A stretch of DNA of 20,038 nucleotides from DSXH01 sp037446915. GTDB lineage: Bacteria > Bacteroidota > Ignavibacteria > Ignavibacteriales > Melioribacteraceae. Under the pieces are notes generated by a model that ran no database searches, had not been told where the DNA came from, and worked only from the letters and a program-made list of their open reading frames with translations. The stretch lies in NCBI GenBank assembly GCA_037446915.1, contig JBBIHP010000048.1, positions 1 through 20,038 of the forward strand. Direction: 5' to 3'. A program made the translations under genes and the position numbers. Positions 1-7,255 of this stretch are shown here, in pieces (position 1 is the stretch's first letter; each line of letters opens with the position of its first letter).

Positions 1-683
1 CTTTAACATCTGCCATTAATCAATCAACAGATTTTCAGTTCAATATTATTGTAGTTGATAACCATTCCACAGATGGTACAACAGATATTATAAGAAACTT
101 TACAGAACGCTTCAGAAATATTATTCATTTAATACCCGAAAGGAAAGACTTACTTATCGGCGGTTGCTGGAATCTTGCCGTGAATCATACCGGCTGCGGA
201 AAATTTTCTGTTCAACTTGATAGCGACGATCTTTACAAGGACAAAAACTCTCTCCAACAAATTGTTGATGCTTTTCGCAAAGTAAATTTTGCGATGGTAA
301 TCGGCTCTTATATACTAACTGATTTTAATCTCAATCAAATTCCACCCGGATTAATTGATCACAGAGAATGGAGCGATGTGAACGGAACCAATAATGCTCT
401 CCGAATTAATGGGCTGGGTGCGCCGCGAGCTTTTTATACTCCCCTTCTCCGAACAATACATATTCCAAATGTAAGTTATGGAGAAGATTATTTTCTGGGA
501 ATTACAATTTCGAGAGAATACAAAATCGGTAGAATTTATGAACCGGTTTATATCTGCCGGAGATGGGAAGGAAATTCAGACTCTGATCTTGATATCGAGA
601 AACAAAACAGAAACAATAATTATAAAGACAGATTACGCTCAATAGAGATTTCTAAACGGATCAAATTCAATAACGAAAATTGA
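1..683 (+). CDS. Family 2 glycosyltransferase, 5' truncated
   Basis: The reading frame is open from base 3 to the TGA at 681-683, so the gene begins before the window. The visible part carries GT2 (GT-A fold) hallmarks: an N-terminal beta strand with VVDNHSTDGTTD, where the Asp binds the nucleotide sugar, and later QLDSDDLYKD, the DxD-type metal-binding region. Then comes an acceptor-side segment with YGEDYFLG, similar to the ED base motif of many GT2 enzymes. It probably transfers a sugar from a nucleotide donor in the cytoplasm; donor and acceptor cannot be told. The first 20-40 residues are missing. An internal GTG at 180 is not the start, because conserved GT2 sequence lies upstream of it. 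The next gene starts 9 bases downstream on the same strand, which suggests co-transcription. Confidence 0.85.
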   Translation, partial: LTSAINQSTDFQFNIIVVDNHSTDGTTDIIRNFTERFRNIIHLIPERKDLLIGGCWNLAVNHTGCGKFSVQLDSDDLYKDKNSLQQIVDAFRKVNFAMVIGSYILTDFNLNQIPPGLIDHREWSDVNGTNNALRINGLGAPRAFYTPLLRTIHIPNVSYGEDYFLGITISREYKIGRIYEPVYICRRWEGNSDSDLDIEKQNRNNNYKDRLRSIEISKRIKFNNEN

Positions 684-692
684 ATACGGTTT

Positions 693-1691
693 ATGATATT
701 AAATAATCATAAAGATAAAAGTGCCGATTTAAGTTTATGGGCTTTGGCTGCTCAAAAATTAATGGAAGAGCAGAAAGAATCCTGGGCGCTGTTACAAAAA
801 AATTATGATGAGCTCGCCGGTGTTGTAGTTCGTAATTTAGAAATAGACGGAATTAACATAGTAATCCAAAACAATCCGGCAAGAATAATTTCTACATCTG
901 CCGATGTAAGTGATAAAACAATAAATAAACGACCCTGTTTTCTTTGTTTGAACAATCTGCCGGCAGAGCAGAAAGCACTTGAATATGGTAAGCATTATTT
1001 AATTCTTTGCAATCCATATCCAATATTCGAAGAACATTTTACAATAGTTCATAAGAAACATATTCCTCAAAACATTACAGCTAATTTTGATGATATGCTG
1101 GATATCTCCGAGAAATTAGGTTTCCGTTTCTGTTTGTTTTATAACGGTCCAAGATGCGGAGCATCAGCACCGGATCATTTACATTTTCAGGCCGCATCAA
1201 AGAGGGTTATTCCAATTGAAAATGATATTCAACAATTAAAAAAAATTAACGATAAAAACATAATCCGATCAGACGTATTGGAAATAACTTTTATCGAGAT
1301 GTATTTAAGGTTCGGATTTTTATTAGAGTCCGATAGTAAAAGCGAGCTGCTACAAGCGTTCAAATTATTTATTCGTTCATTTAAGAATATTTCCAAGCCT
1401 GATGAAGAACCAATGGTTAACATAATAAGCTTGTTTGAAAATGAGCGCTGGCAAGTATTTATTTTTCCCAGAAGACTTCATCGCCCGAAACAATACTTTG
1501 CAAAAGGAGAAGATAGAATTGTGATAAGTCCCGCCGCCGTTGATATGGGGGGATTAATTGTTCTGCCGCGAAACGAAGACTATGAAAAAATAACCACTAC
1601 GGATATTGCTGATATTTATTCACAGGTTACTATCACAAAAGAATATTTTGAATACCTCAAGAAAAAATTTGTCTCTGCTTATAATTCATAA
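693..1691 (+). CDS. DUF4922 family HIT-fold nucleotidyltransferase/phosphorylase-like protein
   Basis: 332 residues. The core carries PCFLC (Cys82, Cys85), a strand region with LILCNPYPIFEEHF and VHKKHIPQ (His115, His120, His123), then GASAPDHLHFQ with His162, His164 and Gln166. HxHxQ is the active-site pattern of the transferase branch of the HIT superfamily (GalT, Ap4A phosphorylase, plant VTC2 GDP-L-galactose phosphorylase). There a His forms a nucleotidyl intermediate, whereas classical HIT hydrolases have a third His. This protein resembles the Bacteroidota family annotated DUF4922. A sugar-nucleotide or dinucleotide phosphorylase role is inference; the substrate is unknown. It lies 9 bases after the glycosyltransferase, so a shared role in sugar-nucleotide metabolism is plausible. 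The ATG at 693 has no strong Shine-Dalgarno. Confidence 0.75.
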   Translation: MILNNHKDKSADLSLWALAAQKLMEEQKESWALLQKNYDELAGVVVRNLEIDGINIVIQNNPARIISTSADVSDKTINKRPCFLCLNNLPAEQKALEYGKHYLILCNPYPIFEEHFTIVHKKHIPQNITANFDDMLDISEKLGFRFCLFYNGPRCGASAPDHLHFQAASKRVIPIENDIQQLKKINDKNIIRSDVLEITFIEMYLRFGFLLESDSKSELLQAFKLFIRSFKNISKPDEEPMVNIISLFENERWQVFIFPRRLHRPKQYFAKGEDRIVISPAAVDMGGLIVLPRNEDYEKITTTDIADIYSQVTITKEYFEYLKKKFVSAYNS

Positions 1692-1694
1692 ATG

Positions 1695-1773
1695 AATGTC
1701 CCAAAAGTTATTCTCCAACCAATAGTCATTTAAATTCAAGGGTATATCGGTTGAGTATTACTTTTGAGACATT
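1695..1773. repeat. Imperfect inverted repeat between convergent genes
   Basis: The left arm AATGTCCCAAAAG (1695-1707) and right arm CTTTTGAGACATT (1761-1773) are complementary at 12 of 13 positions. The spacer is 53 bases and weaker complementarity continues inward. It sits between a plus-strand gene ending at 1691 and a minus-strand gene ending at 1787. The arms are not followed by a T-run on either strand, so it is a poor intrinsic terminator. It could be a miniature transposon remnant or chance pairing. Confidence 0.35.
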
Positions 1774-1786
1774 ACAAAAGGCTCAA

Positions 1787-2041
1787 TCAACTTTTCGATT
1801 TGTTATACTCATCGACAGCTAATTTTTCGAGTTTCTTTTTTAATTCCTTTGGAAGGATGACCGATTCATAATATTTACCGTCCTTGCCTTTTGAATCCGG
1901 CGCTGAAATGAATAATCCATTAGAGCCATTAACCAACCTAAATCCCTTGATAGTTATTTCATCCGGAGTTTGAAAATCGAAAAAAGCTGCAGTTTTACTT
2001 CGAGAATTTCCATCAAGAAGATTCATGCGGATAATTTTCAT
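1787..2041 (-). CDS. SpoVG-family regulatory protein
   Basis: 84 residues starting MKIIRMNLLDG. The body matches the SpoVG fold: a short N-terminal strand, then ITIKGFRLVNGSNGLFIS (compare the family's VHDIRVIDGNNGLFVAMPS), a PDSKGKDGKYYESVILP segment and a C-terminal helix. SpoVG proteins in Firmicutes and spirochaetes bind nucleic acid and act as global regulators, so this is probably a small cytoplasmic DNA/RNA-binding regulator; the targets here are unknown. The frame stays open upstream to 2095, but the ATG at 2041 is chosen because GGAGG lies 5 bases before it (GGAGGTTATTATG) and SpoVG homology begins there. The same Shine-Dalgarno can be masked by the upstream leader. No linked operon partner is visible. 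Confidence 0.8.
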   Translation of the reverse strand: MKIIRMNLLDGNSRSKTAAFFDFQTPDEITIKGFRLVNGSNGLFISAPDSKGKDGKYYESVILPKELKKKLEKLAVDEYNKSKS

Positions 2042-2110
2042 AATAACCTCCTTTAATTTGTTTTTATAATTAATCCCCCCGGCATTTAATGCCACTTAGG
2101 GGAGGTTATT
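2042..2110 (-). promoter_or_regulatory. Leader able to sequester the spoVG-like Shine-Dalgarno
   Basis: Read 5' to 3' on the minus strand, AATAACCTCC (2110-2101) is perfectly complementary to GGAGGTTATT (2051-2042), which includes the ribosome-binding site and abuts the ATG. Between them is a small hairpin GGCAT-TAA-ATGCC followed by a G6 run (2076-2081). That run can pair with the CCCC at the 3' edge of the anti-Shine-Dalgarno block, giving a competing fold that would free the ribosome-binding site. The arms are directly visible; a translational switch is inference. No known riboswitch class was recognised. Confidence 0.45.
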
Positions 2111-2342
2111 CTTTCCGCTGTAAATAGCGATGCATTATTCTTAGAACGATAGATACTGAACAGGAATGGAGTTGGAATATTTGGAATTGAAATCTTTTAC
2201 AGATGGAATTTACGCGTTGTATTCGAATAATTCAATTCTTTGTTTGTTAGACTCAGAAGAAAGTTTGAATCCGGTAGGGGGAACCGGGGATCGTTTATTT
2301 TCAGATAAATAATTAATAGTTGTAGAAAAAGAAATGAATCGA
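2111..2342. other. Intergenic stretch, nothing assignable
   Basis: This lies between the spoVG-like leader and the end of the phosphatase gene. It must hold the spoVG-like promoter, but no convincing -35/-10 pair, sigma-54 motif or terminator was found. A weak CCGG/CCGG inverted repeat near 2271-2289 has no T-run. A minus-strand open frame at 2210-2404 looks like a chance ORF overlapping the end of the phosphatase gene. Confidence 0.5.
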
Positions 2343-3485
2343 TTATAGTACTTTAATGGAAATGAAGCTAACATCGTCTTCAAGTTCACCACCCGAGAAA
2401 TCAAGTATTTCTGTTTTCATTTTTTCTACCGGCTCTTCATTTGAACCGATACTATCAATAAACTTAACAAGGCGCTCGTGACCATAAAGCTCACCTTCTT
2501 TATTTCTTGCTTCCGTAATTCCATCGGTAACAATATAAATCTCATCACCGCTTTTTATTTTAATTTCGTGATCTTCATACTGTCCGGATTTATTAAATCC
2601 CAATAACAAGCCGGTAGAGTGAATCAGTTGCGCCTCGTTCGATTTATAAACAATAGGTAAATCACCCGCGCCGGAGTATCTTACAATTTTATTTTTTCTA
2701 TCCAGCACAAGAACCGAAAGGGTAATAAAAACTTCGGAAATCCTTTCATCATTAAAAACCGCTTCATTTACTTTATGGAGAATTTCGCTCGGTCTATTTT
2801 CTTTTGCGGATTCAAGAACAAATCTTGTAGCGCTTCTAACATAACCGGCATAAGCAACTGCAAAGTACCATGCGCCCCATCTCTTGCCCATAACATCGCC
2901 GAGTAGTATAACAAGGTTATCATCGTCAATTTTTATGTAATCAATAAAATCGCCGCCCGGAACATTTTTAAATGGTAGATGCCAGTGCTTGATTTTAAAT
3001 CCATTAAAGCCCGGGGCTTCGTCCGGAACAACCTTCGCACCCATAGAATCGGCTGCTTTTTGAACTTCATCAACAATCTTAACTCTTTCTTTTTCAAGAC
3101 TCTTAAGAATTGCAGACACCTTTGCAATAACAATTTTGGGGCTGGAGGTTTTAATAATATAATCCTCTATTTCGAGATCAAATCCCTGGAGGATATCATC
3201 TTCTGCTCCTTTAGCAGTAAGGAATACAAATGGAATTGATTTTAATTCATCATCTTCAAGAAGTTTTTTTCTGAATTCGAATCCATCCATTTCAGGCATC
3301 ATTACGTCACTTATAATAATATCGGGTTTATTTTTATAAGCAAGTTCAAGGGCTTCGCGCCCATTGTTTGCATGCTGGCATTCGAAGCCGGCTTTAGACA
3401 AATTATAGATAAAAAGTTTGGCTATGTTAAATTCGTCTTCAACTAACAAAATTTTGTTCGGAGATTTTGAACTATCTACTGGCAC
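2343..3485 (-). CDS. Response regulator with SpoIIE/RsbU-type PP2C phosphatase output
   Basis: 380 residues with a GTG start at 3485. An N-terminal receiver domain (about 10-125) shows ILLVEDE, the phosphoacceptor Asp60 in IIISDVMMPEMDG, and FLTAKG with the conserved Lys. A short helical linker leads to a PP2C/SpoIIE phosphatase domain (about 160-380) with metal-binding GGDF, GDVMGK, VTDGITEA and a closing DDVSF. Such proteins dephosphorylate STAS-domain antagonists when their receiver is phosphorylated. The adjacent STAS gene is the obvious substrate and the operon's histidine kinase the likely phosphodonor (inference). The frame continues to an ATG at 3581, but that start would overlap the STAS gene by 77 bases; the GTG lies 19 bases after the STAS stop with CAGGG ahead of it. 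Last gene of the four-gene operon. Confidence 0.88.
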   Translation of the reverse strand: MPVDSSKSPNKILLVEDEFNIAKLFIYNLSKAGFECQHANNGREALELAYKNKPDIIISDVMMPEMDGFEFRKKLLEDDELKSIPFVFLTAKGAEDDILQGFDLEIEDYIIKTSSPKIVIAKVSAILKSLEKERVKIVDEVQKAADSMGAKVVPDEAPGFNGFKIKHWHLPFKNVPGGDFIDYIKIDDDNLVILLGDVMGKRWGAWYFAVAYAGYVRSATRFVLESAKENRPSEILHKVNEAVFNDERISEVFITLSVLVLDRKNKIVRYSGAGDLPIVYKSNEAQLIHSTGLLLGFNKSGQYEDHEIKIKSGDEIYIVTDGITEARNKEGELYGHERLVKFIDSIGSNEEPVEKMKTEILDFSGGELEDDVSFISIKVL

Positions 3486-3504
3486 GGTAACCCTGTAAAA
3501 TTTT

Positions 3505-3846
3505 TTAGTTAGTAAAACTTCTAATTGCGTCCTGTAAATCGCTATAGGATTCAAAAACCCTGAACAGTCTTGTGAGTTCAAACATCGAGCGAACAGCCGG
3601 TTTGAACCCTACTAATTTTAAATCCCCTTTGAGTGCTGCAACTTTTTTTAAAGTATTTACAAGAACACCCAGAAATGTTGAATCGATAAACTCCACTGTT
3701 GACAAATCGATAATGATTTTTTTGTAGCCGAGCTCAATTTTATCATTTATCAGGTTTTTTAATTGATCGGCTTCTCTTAGAGTAGCCCTATCCAAATTGA
3801 TTATTTCAACAACAATATCATCAATTACTTCTTCTATAATTGCCAT
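3505..3846 (-). CDS. STAS-domain anti-sigma-factor antagonist
   Basis: 113 residues covering one STAS domain (SpoIIAA/RsbV type). The signature VEFIDSTFLGVLV puts the expected phosphorylation site at Ser56, after Asp55; it is followed by the typical KGDLKLVGFKPAVRSMFE helix-strand segment. In known partner-switching systems the unphosphorylated form binds an anti-sigma kinase and frees a sigma factor. Here it is flanked by a sigma-54 response regulator upstream (9-base gap) and a receiver-PP2C phosphatase downstream, which probably dephosphorylates it. No RsbW-like kinase is in the window, so the target is unknown. AGGAG lies 7 bases before the ATG. It is clearly paralogous to the STAS gene at 9707-10081. 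Confidence 0.88.
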   Translation of the reverse strand: MAIIEEVIDDIVVEIINLDRATLREADQLKNLINDKIELGYKKIIIDLSTVEFIDSTFLGVLVNTLKKVAALKGDLKLVGFKPAVRSMFELTRLFRVFESYSDLQDAIRSFTN

Positions 3847-3855
3847 TTAAATCTC

Positions 3856-5238
3856 CTACTTTTTATCGGAAGCAATTTTATATTTATCCATCAGTCTATA
3901 TAAAGTTGCTCTACCTATTTTTAGTTTTCTTGCAGCTTCCACAATATTATTTTCTGTAACTTTTAATGCGTGTTTAATCGCTTCCTCTTTCAACTTTTCA
4001 AAAGGTATTATTGGTGAATTTTCTTCAAAAATATTATTTGTGTTAACAAGTCCACCCGTTTTTAGATGCAACGTAATATTTGGCGGAAGAACTTCAACAT
4101 CAACGTTATCACCATCACTTAAGATTATACATCTTTCAAGTGTATTTTCAAGTTCCCTGACATTACCGGGCCAATCATAATCGTAAAGTATCTTTAGTGC
4201 CGGTTTAGAAATTTGTTTAATTTTTTTACCGAGTTTTTCATTAAAGTGTTTAAGAAAGTGATCGATTAAAACAACAATATCTTTTCGTCTTTCTCTTAGA
4301 GGAGGAATATGAATAGGAAACGAGCTCAATCGATAGAATAAATCTTCGCGGAATAATTTAGATTCAACCGCGAGTTTTAAATCTCTGTTGGTAGCAGAAA
4401 TTATTCTAACATCACTTTTTATTACTTCGTTACCGCCTATTCTTTCAAATTCTTTTTGCTGAATTACTCGTAAAATTTTTGCTTGAAGAGACATTTCCAT
4501 TTCGCCAATTTCATCCAGGAAAATAGTACCGCCTCTTGCAAGTTCGAACTTTCCAATTTTTCTCTGATGTGCCCCGGTAAAGGATCCTTTTTCGTGTCCG
4601 AACAATTCGCTTTCCAGAAGTTCACGGGGAATTGAAGCGCAGTTTACAACAACAAATGGAGCACTTTTTCTTTTTCCGCTAAAATGAATTGCTCTTGCAA
4701 TTAGCTCTTTACCCGTTCCGCTTTCGCCGGTTATCAAAACGGTTATGTCGTTATCTAAAACTTTAGAAACCATTTTGAATGCTTCCTGCATTTTGCTATC
4801 TGCAGAAATAATATTATCGAAGCTGTATTCCTTTTGTAAATTTTCTTTAAGGTTTTCGAGTTCCCTTTCGAGATCAAAGTTTTTAATTGCATTTCTTATT
4901 GCCGGTTCTAGCCGGTTCTTATCAATCGGTTTTGGAAAATAATCGAACGCACCCAATCGAATCGATTCGAGTGCAACTTCAACACTTCCCTGTGCCGAGA
5001 GCATAATAACGGGTAATCGCGGGTATTTTAATTTAACTGCGCGGAGAATATCGTTACCGTTTATATCCGGCAGCATTATATCCAGAAGTAAGAGATCGGG
5101 ATTTTCTTGAAGTGCAGACAATGCATCATTTCCATTTGTAAACGTTCTTACATTATAATTCCACTGGGTCTTACACCAATGAGTAAGCATTTTTAGAATT
5201 GATTCTTCGTCATCAACAATAAAAATAAGTTTGTCCAT
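3856..5238 (-). CDS. NtrC-family sigma-54-dependent response regulator
   Basis: 460 residues with three domains. The receiver (1-120) has acidic DD residues at 9-10, phosphoacceptor Asp53 in LLLLDIMLPD and Lys103 in FPKPID. The AAA+ domain (about 140-380) has Walker A GESGTGKE (171-178), GSFTGA at 218-223 (a variant of GAFTGA that contacts sigma-54) and Walker B IFLDEIGE (239-246). The C-terminal Fis-type helix-turn-helix is at about 430-455 (AARKLKIGRATLYRLMDKY). It should activate sigma-54 promoters from enhancer sites when phosphorylated, probably by the kinase encoded 13 bases upstream. GAGG precedes the ATG. Its targets are unknown; the sigma-54-like promoter at 10320-10335 is one candidate. 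Confidence 0.93.
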   Translation of the reverse strand: MDKLIFIVDDEESILKMLTHWCKTQWNYNVRTFTNGNDALSALQENPDLLLLDIMLPDINGNDILRAVKLKYPRLPVIMLSAQGSVEVALESIRLGAFDYFPKPIDKNRLEPAIRNAIKNFDLERELENLKENLQKEYSFDNIISADSKMQEAFKMVSKVLDNDITVLITGESGTGKELIARAIHFSGKRKSAPFVVVNCASIPRELLESELFGHEKGSFTGAHQRKIGKFELARGGTIFLDEIGEMEMSLQAKILRVIQQKEFERIGGNEVIKSDVRIISATNRDLKLAVESKLFREDLFYRLSSFPIHIPPLRERRKDIVVLIDHFLKHFNEKLGKKIKQISKPALKILYDYDWPGNVRELENTLERCIILSDGDNVDVEVLPPNITLHLKTGGLVNTNNIFEENSPIIPFEKLKEEAIKHALKVTENNIVEAARKLKIGRATLYRLMDKYKIASDKK

Positions 5239-5251
5239 TTGACCTCTTTAG

Positions 5252-7183
5252 TTACTGTTTAGGTAGCCGAACTATAAAAGTTGAACCTTTATCCTCTTCG
5301 CTTTTAACTCTTATAACGCCTTTGTGAAGTTCAACGATTTGTTTTACAGTTACAAGCCCGAAACCGGCTCCCATCAGCGGAGCCCCCGGTCTTTGAATTT
5401 TACTAAACTTCTGAAATAATTTGGGAATATCCTTCGCCGGAATTCCAATTCCTGTATCAGTTATCGTGAATTCAATTTCTTTTCCGTGGTCAACAAGAAT
5501 AATAAATATTCGTCCACCCTGGTTTGTGAATTTAACTGAATTGGAAATTAAATTAAAAAACACCTGTGAAATTCTTGTGCGGTCAGCTATAATGTTTATT
5601 TCATTTTCCGGCAACTCTTTTGACAGATGAAGTTCCTTTTCTTTAATCTGTTTTGTAAACAGATCCAGAACTTCATACAGAACTTCATTTACATTTATAT
5701 TTTCTTTCTTAAGATCTTCCTCGCCCGATTCTAATTTTGAAAAATCCAGCACATCATTAATCAGCTTTGCTAGACGCTTTCCCTCACTAAGAATTATTTC
5801 ATTAAATTCTTTAGATGTTTCTTTAGGCAGATCGGGATCTGAAAGAATGGTTTCTGCAAAGCCCACAATTGAAGCAAGCGGGGTTCTTAATTCATGGGAT
5901 ATGTTCGATATAAATTCGCTTTTCAATTTATTCAATTCTTCCAGAACATTTATTTTGTGACGCGCTCTTTCCCTTTCAATTGAGATTATTCTGTTAGCTT
6001 CAACAAGCTTAGCATTTAAGTCCCGTATCTTCTGTTCATCAAGTTTTCGGTTTGTAATATTCCTTCCTATACTAATCATTCCGGAAACTTCGCCTTCGCT
6101 AATCATTGGTTTTGCATGAATTTCGAAAGTAACGCCCTTATCAAAACGGTCTAAAAAGACTGCCTCAAAAGTAGTTACTTCATTTGAACTAAGTATTCTG
6201 GCAAAAGCTTCTGCGATTTTCGGTTCATCTTCTTTATCAACAAACTCCAAAAAATGTTTACCAATCATTTCTTCCGGTACATAACCGAGAGCGGTTGCGC
6301 CGTTTTTATTGACCAGACTGAAATATCCAAATCCATTCAGTATGAAAATAAGATCATCTGCTGTATCAATAAGCATTCTGAATTTTTCTTCGGAGCTTTC
6401 GAGCTTAAGCTGCGTTATTTTCTCTTCAGAAATTTCATTAATCATTCCAACTACGCGCAAAACTTTCCCATCGCGAATTATCGGAATTCCCGAATGTCTT
6501 ACCCAGTGATCTTTTCCGAAGCGGTCTTTCATACGATATTCAACCGAGCTGACTTCGCCCGTTCTCAATTTCTCAGCAAATCCGCGGAATTTATGAAAAT
6601 GGTCTTCATCTATTGAACGCAAAATTAAAAGCTTGTTGTCATATATTTCCTGTGGTGAGTAACCGAAAAGATTTCTAACAGAATCTGTAATAAAATAATA
6701 TTCGGATCCGTCGGCGTTTGTAGAAAAAATAACAGTTGGAATAGTTGCTAATGCTTCATAGTATAAATTTTCTATTGTCAATTCACTGCTTTTTTCCGGA
6801 TTTAAAAATTCGTTTTTTAGAATATTGATATTGGTGCTAAGTAGAGTAAATAATTTTTTTACATCCGGAAGTTTTTTCTTGCCGAATAAGACAAGATAAT
6901 AGTTTGAATTTTTCTGCTCAAAGATCTTTTCTCTATAAAGAGCAACTAAACTATGCTGTTTACTAAGATTTATAAATGATTTCGATTTGTAAATTTCTCT
7001 GAGATTTGTGTTCTTTATTGAGATCAGTGTATTAATCTCCGAAAGATCGGATTCGGTTAAATTGTTTAATCCAAATGATCCTAAAATAGATAAGACCTTT
7101 TTTTCTGTTTTTAAAATGTATCCCGCATCGCAGTTGCTTATTGCGTGAATTTCTTCAAGAACCTTATCAATTTTATTGTTCAT
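5252..7183 (-). CDS. Cytoplasmic PAS-domain sensor histidine kinase
   Basis: 643 residues with no transmembrane segment. The N-terminal 130 residues are unassigned, perhaps a degenerate GAF-like sensor. Two PAS domains follow (about 140-255 and 265-380), each ending in a PAC-like segment (GMINEISEEK, GRNITNRK). A coiled coil (about 382-420) leads to the HisKA domain with His430 in NISHELRTPL. The ATPase domain has an N box (Asn544, Asn548), DTGIGIP (576-582) and GAGFGL (605-610), the last a slight variant of the usual GTGLGL. It probably senses an internal cue and phosphorylates the two response regulators of the same operon. First gene of the operon; the next starts 13 bases downstream. The ATG at 7183 has no clear Shine-Dalgarno. 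Confidence 0.92.
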   Translation of the reverse strand: MNNKIDKVLEEIHAISNCDAGYILKTEKKVLSILGSFGLNNLTESDLSEINTLISIKNTNLREIYKSKSFINLSKQHSLVALYREKIFEQKNSNYYLVLFGKKKLPDVKKLFTLLSTNINILKNEFLNPEKSSELTIENLYYEALATIPTVIFSTNADGSEYYFITDSVRNLFGYSPQEIYDNKLLILRSIDEDHFHKFRGFAEKLRTGEVSSVEYRMKDRFGKDHWVRHSGIPIIRDGKVLRVVGMINEISEEKITQLKLESSEEKFRMLIDTADDLIFILNGFGYFSLVNKNGATALGYVPEEMIGKHFLEFVDKEDEPKIAEAFARILSSNEVTTFEAVFLDRFDKGVTFEIHAKPMISEGEVSGMISIGRNITNRKLDEQKIRDLNAKLVEANRIISIERERARHKINVLEELNKLKSEFISNISHELRTPLASIVGFAETILSDPDLPKETSKEFNEIILSEGKRLAKLINDVLDFSKLESGEEDLKKENINVNEVLYEVLDLFTKQIKEKELHLSKELPENEINIIADRTRISQVFFNLISNSVKFTNQGGRIFIILVDHGKEIEFTITDTGIGIPAKDIPKLFQKFSKIQRPGAPLMGAGFGLVTVKQIVELHKGVIRVKSEEDKGSTFIVRLPKQ

Positions 7184-7255
7184 AAGGGATTTTCATAGTT
7201 ATAATAAAACCAATCTCAAAATAATAAAATCATTTGAGTAATAATATAAGCAAGT

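Noticed and set aside
2076..2094. TGGCATTAAATGCC on the minus strand as a sigma-54 promoter for the spoVG-like gene
   Set aside because: The GG and GC pairs are two bases too close; the sequence is better explained as a small hairpin.
2101..2110. GGAGGTTATT on the plus strand as a ribosome-binding site
   Set aside because: No start codon lies at a usable distance on the plus strand; its complementarity to the minus-strand Shine-Dalgarno explains it better.
2210..2404. Minus-strand open frame of 64 codons overlapping the end of the phosphatase gene
   Set aside because: No recognisable domain, no ribosome-binding site, and it overlaps a well-supported gene in another frame.
3486..3581. Longer N-terminus for the receiver-PP2C protein
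   Set aside because: The extra 32 residues overlap the STAS gene and lie outside the receiver domain; the GTG at 3485 fits the operon spacing.
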